NCBI GenBank assembly: GCA_019312835.1
Contig: JAFDCJ010000014.1
Coordinates: forward strand, 1-36,910
Reading direction: 5' to 3'
Length of the DNA: 36,910 nucleotides
DNA from: Deltaproteobacteria bacterium
GTDB lineage: Bacteria; Desulfobacterota; Desulfobacteria; Desulfobacterales; JAFDCJ01
Both the position numbers and the translations under genes were made by a program. Below, piece after piece: positions 33,173-36,910 of the stretch. Position 1 is the stretch's first letter. Each line of letters begins with the position of its first letter. The notes under the pieces are model-generated. The model was given only the letters and a program-made list of their open reading frames with translations, was not told where the DNA came from and did not search any database.

Positions 33173-33958
33173 ATGCGAAAAATTGCAGTGGCCATGGCCA
33201 AAGGTGGGGTGGGTAAAACCACGACAGCCGTGAATCTGGCTCACGGGCTCGCCTCACGCGGCCAGCGGGTGTTGCTGGTGGATTGCGATACCCAGGGGCA
33301 GGCCGCCAAATTCCTGGGCCAAAAGCCGGAATTCGGCCTGTATGAATTTATCACCGAGCGTCAGGAAAACGGTCAGGTGATTGCCAGAAATGAAACCCTG
33401 CATCGAACCCGTGAAAATCTCTGGCTGCTGGACGGGGGCATCCGGCTGGTGGAGTTAAAAAACTGGCTGGGAGAGCAGCCCAGGGACATACGGCAAACCG
33501 TTTTAGCCCAAAAACTGGTGCCAAGGCAGGGCGCCCTGGACTATCTGATTTTTGATTGTGCCCCGGGCTGGGATGTTCTGAGCGTCAACATCCTCATGGC
33601 CGCCACCGAGGTGCTCTGCCCGGTGGCCCTGCAGGGGCCTTCTCTGGAGGGCTTGAAGACCTTTTTCAGGTATCTGCAATCGGCCCAGAAAATAAACCAG
33701 CAATTGCGGCTGGAATATATTTTGCCAACCATGTTCGACCGCCGGACCCGCCACAGTTATCAAATGTTAAGCCAGCTTAAAAAGCATTTTGCCCGGCAGA
33801 TGTGCGACCCGATCCATTACAGCGTGCGCCTGGCGGAGGCCCCGACTTTGGGCCGCACGATTTTTGAATACCGGTCGAGCAACCGGGGGGCGTTCGATTA
33901 TGAAAATTTAGTCAGGAGGATAATGAAAAATGGCAGCCAGGAGCAAGGACAGCCCTGA
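33173..33958 (+). CDS. ParA/MinD-like partition ATPase
   Basis: A 261-residue ATPase of the ParA/Soj superfamily. I prefer ATG 33173; an earlier ATG at 33164 lies directly against the AGGA ribosome site, whereas 33173 has good spacing. The deviant Walker A is KGGVGKTT (10-17). Walker B-like segments are VLLVDCDTQGQAAKF and YLIFDCAPGWDVLS. The length is that of short ParA proteins without an N-terminal DNA-binding domain, so DNA targeting would come from the partner protein downstream. The two genes overlap by 29 bases and have good ribosome sites, forming an operon. Such pairs segregate plasmids, chromosome regions or protein cargo. Confidence 0.88.
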   Translation: MRKIAVAMAKGGVGKTTTAVNLAHGLASRGQRVLLVDCDTQGQAAKFLGQKPEFGLYEFITERQENGQVIARNETLHRTRENLWLLDGGIRLVELKNWLGEQPRDIRQTVLAQKLVPRQGALDYLIFDCAPGWDVLSVNILMAATEVLCPVALQGPSLEGLKTFFRYLQSAQKINQQLRLEYILPTMFDRRTRHSYQMLSQLKKHFARQMCDPIHYSVRLAEAPTLGRTIFEYRSSNRGAFDYENLVRRIMKNGSQEQGQP

Positions 33959-34238
33959 TCTTTTTGCCGATAGTCCGTTGGATCCGGTCGAATCGGCCAT
34001 CGGCTATCAGCGCCCCTCATCATCCCGGCAATCCAGCAGGACCGCAGCCAAAAAAAAGGCCGGTTTTTACCTCTCGGTGGATGTTCTGCAGCGCTTTACC
34101 CGGAAGTTCCACGAATTAAAGCTGGCCGGAGTGCCCATTGACAACAAGTCGACTTTGCTGGAGCTGGCGCTTGCATTTGCACTGGATGATATGGACAAGG
34201 GCAAGACCAGCCGGGTGCTGCAAAAATTGCAGCAGTGA
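33930..34238 (+). CDS. small ribbon-helix-helix-like partner of ParA
   Basis: A 102-residue protein overlapping the ParA-like gene by 29 bases, with AGGAGG at 33914-33919 ten bases before ATG 33930. The first 42 residues are polar, Ser-, Asp- and Lys-rich and probably disordered. Residues about 43-102 have a short strand (AGFYLSVDVLQRF), then helices (RKFHELKLAG, KSTLLELALAFALDDMD), as in ribbon-helix-helix proteins or the tail-end partners of ParA. Together they resemble a ParA-ParG/omega-type unit. In those, the disordered N-terminus stimulates the ATPase while the RHH part binds repeats. The repeats at the promoter are candidate binding sites. No homologue name is claimed. Confidence 0.68.
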   Translation: MAARSKDSPDLFADSPLDPVESAIGYQRPSSSRQSSRTAAKKKAGFYLSVDVLQRFTRKFHELKLAGVPIDNKSTLLELALAFALDDMDKGKTSRVLQKLQQ

Positions 34239-34321
34239 AACTTTTCCGGCGCGGCGGATCAGGTTGCCGGCAGGCAGCGTTTTTTTATCTTGATATGCCG
34301 CTGTTGGCAGTGGTTTCAGAC

Positions 34322-35014
34322 TCAACCCACACCGGTTGGCCTGAACAAAACGGTAATATGAACGTTTCTTATTCCGAATCGATTTAGAGGAATCATCACG
34401 GCATGGTCTTTGGTAAGACCCGGCGGAAATGCAACGGAAACCGGCATCTCACCGGAAATGACCCCCTCACCGGCACAACGTGTGCATTCATAAATTCCCA
34501 CGCCGCCGCGGCCTCGACAGGTCGGACAGACAGCCTGGGCCGGCACCAGGACCCTGGCATTGCCGCCGCGGCGTGCCTGATCCGGTGTCAGGGTCACCTC
34601 GAGGGTCAGGTTTTGAACACGAGCAGACTTCGGTTGCGTGAGATCGGAAAAATTTCGCCACAGCCAGTCAAAGATCTCGTCAAATGAAAGGGTGAATGAC
34701 TGAAAGGATCTTACCGGCGATATGTCCCCGATATCGACGGGACGTTTCTCGGGGATAAGCGGTTCCGGTCCGGTGTAAGTGCTGGGCCTCAAAGATGTTT
34801 TTACTGGCACTTTCCGGATGCTTTGCTCATATTCACGCCTCCTGCGGCTGTTTCCGAGCACCGCATAGGCTTCCTGAATATCCCGGAATCTTTCGCTGCT
34901 GCCGGCATAACGATCCGGGTGATATTCCTTGGCAAGTCGCCGAAACGCACTTCTGATTTCATCTACGCTCGCATTTGGTGAAATACCTAGTATTGCAAAA
35001 TAGCTTTTTGCCAT
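34322..35014 (-). CDS. short DnaJ-type co-chaperone with one zinc site
   Basis: A 230-residue J-domain protein. I start at ATG 35014 after GAGGAG, seven bases upstream; the longer frame adds six residues. Residues 1-62 are a J-domain with the HPD motif (32-34), which stimulates the DnaK ATPase. A linker follows, with hydrophobic residues about 103-125. The C-terminal half has one pair of C-x-x-C-x-G-x-G motifs (CPTCRGRG and CTRCAGEG; Cys163/166/177/180), where DnaJ has two pairs, and then a short beta domain (VAFPPGL, ITVLFRP). It therefore lacks the full peptide-binding domains. It follows the Hsp20 genes on the same strand and may act with them. Confidence 0.85.
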   Translation of the reverse strand: MAKSYFAILGISPNASVDEIRSAFRRLAKEYHPDRYAGSSERFRDIQEAYAVLGNSRRRREYEQSIRKVPVKTSLRPSTYTGPEPLIPEKRPVDIGDISPVRSFQSFTLSFDEIFDWLWRNFSDLTQPKSARVQNLTLEVTLTPDQARRGGNARVLVPAQAVCPTCRGRGGVGIYECTRCAGEGVISGEMPVSVAFPPGLTKDHAVMIPLNRFGIRNVHITVLFRPTGVG

Positions 35015-35242
35015 GACAGAACTCCTCACCAATTCTTATTGAACCGTGCGGCCGTTTTCGAACAAGACCGAATTAATGGACCAAATTGTTAGCGGAAAAA
35101 ACTTGTCAAAACTGCGTTCTTACACTGGCAATGGCAGTGATAAGATATTTCTGCTCTGGTATGTGTCATTTTGTTAAAAGCTGAGCACATGATCCCGGCC
35201 TAGCTGGTCTGATAGCCAAACGGCCCGTCTTCAAATTAATCC

Positions 35243-35704
35243 TCAGCCAGTTGAAACTTTTATGCGCCTCGTTTCAGATTCTTTTGCTTTTCGTAATTTG
35301 ATTTTCAGGATACCGCGCTGATAGCTTGCGTTCACTTTATCAGGGTCCACTGCCGCAGGCAGCTCAATCGTCCTGTTGAAGTAGCCATAGGACCTTTCGA
35401 CACGATAATAGATCTCTTCTGTCTCCTCTCGCGACTGTTTTTTTTCACCTTTAATCGTTAACAGGCGTCCATCTATGGAGATATCTAAATCTTTGGCTTC
35501 AATTCCAGGGATTTCAGCCTTGACCGTGATATCCTTCCGCCCTTCGCTAATGTCGACAGTTAGATCCCATTTTCCGTTGCCAAAAAGGTACGGTGACGGC
35601 AGAAACTGCGGCTCAAAAAAACGGTCATACAGGTTTTCAATTTTTCGACGCAATCCATTGTCAGGGGTTTCCGTTTTTCTTTTCCACGGCAATATGTCAA
35701 ACAT
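35243..35704 (-). CDS. small heat shock protein (Hsp20/alpha-crystallin)
   Basis: A 153-residue ATP-independent holdase. The alpha-crystallin domain covers about 45-150, with the strand VKAEIPGIEAKDLDISIDGRLLTIKGEK, the segment YGYFNRTIELPAAVDPDKVNASYQRGILKIKL and a C-terminal I-x-V tail (RIKVSTG). The N-terminus (IENLYDRFFEPQF) is the variable arm. It starts at ATG 35704 with GGGGAGG upstream. Its start codon overlaps the stop of a short upstream frame at 35697-35858. It is the middle member of three hsp20 genes in this window. Confidence 0.93.
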   Translation of the reverse strand: MFDILPWKRKTETPDNGLRRKIENLYDRFFEPQFLPSPYLFGNGKWDLTVDISEGRKDITVKAEIPGIEAKDLDISIDGRLLTIKGEKKQSREETEEIYYRVERSYGYFNRTIELPAAVDPDKVNASYQRGILKIKLRKAKESETRRIKVSTG

Positions 35705-35858
35705 TTATACCACCTCCCCGGTAGACAAAAGTGCTTTTTGTTGAGAAAAAACTAGACAGTATTGAGATTATTTGTTTACTGATACGCCTGAACTGGTTTA
35801 AGCGGGAAAAACCGAGCGTTGTATGGAAATGGAGGCGATAGAGGGTCGGTCTATACAT
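35697..35858 (-). CDS. candidate small leader ORF overlapping hsp20 start
   Basis: A 53-codon frame from ATG 35858 with a near-perfect Shine-Dalgarno (AGGAGGTGA) seven bases upstream, better than for any hsp20 here. The product is basic and has no known family: MYRPTLYRLHFHT, then a hydrophobic part (ISKQIISILSSFF) and VYRGGGINV at the end. Its last eight bases overlap the hsp20 start (TAAATGTTTGAC), as in translational coupling. It could be a real small protein, a leader that controls hsp20 translation, or a chance frame; only the ribosome site and the overlap support it. Confidence 0.45.
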   Translation of the reverse strand: MYRPTLYRLHFHTTLGFSRLNQFRRISKQIISILSSFFSTKSTFVYRGGGINV

Positions 35859-35968
35859 GATATCACCTCCTATTTCATTAGCCTGGCTTAGCACCAATTA
35901 AACAAAAGGCGAATATATCTATTATCGATTGTATGAATCCGAAATTACTTTGCTTCCAACGATTAGCT

Positions 35969-36013
35969 GGAGCCGGGATCTCGCATCGCGTGTTTGCGCA
36001 GACACCCGGCTCC
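35969..36013 (-). other. hairpin between hsp20 genes
   Basis: GGAGCCGGG (35969-35977) pairs with CCCGGCTCC (36005-36013), nine perfect pairs with a 27-base loop, ten bases after the stop of the hsp20 gene at 36023. There is no T run, so it may protect the message or attenuate it rather than end it. Confidence 0.45.
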
Positions 36014-36022
36014 GTATGGCTT

Positions 36023-36433
36023 TTAGCCTGTTTTAACAGCAATCTTTTTCGGAGTTGCCTTTTCAACCTTCGGGAGCGTTAATCGAAGTACGCCATCATT
36101 GAGCTTTGCATCAATGTTTTGCTGGTTGATGAGTTCTCCAAGGGTAAACTGTCGGTAGTAGCGGCCGGTTTCATACTCGACCAGAATTTCTTCCTCGTCG
36201 GTATTGTCAACCGGGGCGATATCTGCCAACAGGGTCAAGGTGTTGTCACGAAGATCAATCGTCAGATCATCTGCTTTTACGCCGGGCATATCGGCGAGCA
36301 AGGTTATCTCTTTTTCCGTCTCAAATATATCAACCGCAGGGGTGAAAACCAATCCCGGCGTGGTTTGTTCGGCAGGACTGGCCACCTCTTGCTTTCCTCG
36401 AACTTTAAGCTCTTTGCTCTGTGTATCAGCCAT
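36023..36433 (-). CDS. small heat shock protein (Hsp20/alpha-crystallin)
   Basis: A 136-residue Hsp20 homologue with the alpha-crystallin domain at about 35-125. Landmarks are EITLLADMPGVKADDLTIDLRDNTLTLLAD, a YETGRYYRQFTLGELINQQNIDAKLNDGVLRLTLPK segment and an ending IAVKTG. It starts at ATG 36433 with AAGGAGG upstream. It is distinct from its neighbours (a longer acidic loop near residue 75 with DNTDEEEILVEYE), so the cluster is a family of diverged paralogues that may build mixed oligomers. Confidence 0.93.
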   Translation of the reverse strand: MADTQSKELKVRGKQEVASPAEQTTPGLVFTPAVDIFETEKEITLLADMPGVKADDLTIDLRDNTLTLLADIAPVDNTDEEEILVEYETGRYYRQFTLGELINQQNIDAKLNDGVLRLTLPKVEKATPKKIAVKTG

Positions 36434-36443
36434 TGCTTGAGCC

Positions 36444-36458
36444 CTCCTTTGTGAAAGA
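36444..36458 (-). promoter_or_regulatory. possible weak hairpin masking an hsp20 ribosome site
   Basis: On the minus-strand RNA, UUCUUU (36458-36453) can pair with AAAGGA (36449-36444) over a CAC loop, six pairs with one G-U, covering part of the AAGGAGG ribosome site. A short hairpin like this is the pattern of RNA thermometers, but the stem is weak and short. Confidence 0.3.
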
Positions 36459-36467
36459 ATATGTTGG

Positions 36468-36910
36468 CTAACTTACGCTAATTTGTTTGGGTTTTGCGAC
36501 CTCTGCTTTTGAAACCACTATGCTTAAAATACCGTTCTCCAGCTTGGCATCCACTTTATCAGAATCGATATCGCCAGGAAGTCCGATCATCCTGGAAAAT
36601 GTGCCAGCTTCGCGTTCTCTTCTGTGATAACGGGCGCTTTCTTCTTCCGCAGCGATCTTTCTTTCACCGGAAATAGCAAGGTTCTTGCCGGTAACCTGAA
36701 TGTCAAGCTCTTCACCATTCACTCCAGGCAATTCGGCGCGAACATAATAATTGTCTCTGTCTTCACTTAGATTAATCAGCGGAAATACGCCCGCGCTTAC
36801 TCTTTGACTCGGAGTATCATCAAACATCTGATCAAGCTGCTGTCTCATCCGATGTAACTCTTCCAACGGGCTTCGGAATCTCCATGTGGGAACGTTGAAA
36901 AATCTGCGAT
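36468..36910 (-). CDS. small heat shock protein (Hsp20), 5' end beyond the window
   Basis: A third Hsp20 homologue. The first start-like codon in frame within the window is a TTG at 36866, but the frame stays open to the window edge with family-like sequence (FFNVPTWRFRSPL), so the true start lies outside. The alpha-crystallin domain has YVRAELPGVNGEELDIQVTGKNLAISGERK, EREAGTFSRMIGLPGDIDSDKVDAKLENGILSIVV and a KQISVS end. The N-terminal piece (LEELHRMRQQLDQMFDD) is typical of bacterial Hsp20. It is probably the first gene of a minus-strand operon continuing with the hsp20 at 36023. Confidence 0.9.
   Translation of the reverse strand, partial: RRFFNVPTWRFRSPLEELHRMRQQLDQMFDDTPSQRVSAGVFPLINLSEDRDNYYVRAELPGVNGEELDIQVTGKNLAISGERKIAAEEESARYHRREREAGTFSRMIGLPGDIDSDKVDAKLENGILSIVVSKAEVAKPKQISVS

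Noticed and set aside
34239-34321. Terminator between the ParA operon and the J-domain gene
   Set aside because: There is a T run near 34279-34287, but the preceding sequence gives no convincing stem.
35123-35139. CACTG-N7-CAGTG as a CIRCE or heat-shock operator
   Set aside because: The arms are only five bases and do not match CIRCE (TTAGCACTC-N9-GAGTGCTAA). Too weak to call.

Overview
This window looks like a chromosomal segment of a Gram-negative anaerobe, most likely a Desulfobacterota (former Deltaproteobacteria) member. This is inferred from the gene mix: an MJ0042 zinc-ribbon/PilZ protein, a GEMM-type riboswitch of Geobacter-like sequence, a Tat-exported TRAP binding protein, a NEW3-domain ABC-2 operon and a tandem Hsp20 cluster. 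There is no rRNA, tRNA or other phylogenetic marker, so the placement is tentative. I see no CRISPR array, insertion sequence or tRNA.

Layout. 1-5.5 kb: a small membrane protein, an HtrA-like protein that has lost two of its three catalytic residues, and a 1058-residue hybrid histidine kinase. 5.9-7.8 kb: a cyclic-dinucleotide (GEMM-I) riboswitch with a terminator, a 77-aa protein under its control, a lipoprotein, and an MJ0042-PilZ protein; this is a c-di-GMP-flavoured patch. 7.75-11.3 kb: an enolase-superfamily enzyme divergent from an isocitrate-lyase/PEP-mutase-like enzyme, then an MFS exporter. 11.6-12.3 kb: a decayed gene related to proteins of contractile injection loci. 12.35-13.4 kb: a metallophosphoesterase.

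13.4-25.6 kb (all minus strand) is a transport and metabolism block. A GntR/FCD regulator with an operator-like palindrome over its promoter is followed by homoserine dehydrogenase, an aminotransferase, a TauABC-like ABC importer (binding protein, permease, ATPase, permease) and a LeuA/homocitrate-synthase-like enzyme. Upstream lies a TRAP transporter (dctP, dctQ, dctM) followed by a universal stress protein, an arrangement like TeaABC-TeaD. In both transporter operons a strong hairpin with a 10-bp core stem lies just after the binding-protein gene. The block suggests uptake and turnover of an amino-acid or carboxylate compound that I cannot name.

26.2-28.8 kb: a choline-kinase-like protein and a glutamate dehydrogenase homologue whose catalytic lysine is alanine. 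28.9-31.9 kb: an ABC-2 export operon led by a NEW3-domain membrane protein. 32.1-34.2 kb: a Nudix-like protein with a split Nudix box, then a ParA-like ATPase overlapping a small DNA-binding-like partner, with direct repeats around its promoter. 34.3-36.9 kb: a heat-shock block (three Hsp20 genes, the last cut by the window end, and a J-domain protein), with a short ORF that has an excellent ribosome site and overlaps one hsp20 start.

A recurring theme is enzyme homologues with altered catalytic residues: the HtrA-like, glutamate-dehydrogenase-like, PEP-mutase-like and enolase-superfamily proteins. Family-based names for these should be read as fold assignments, not proven activities.
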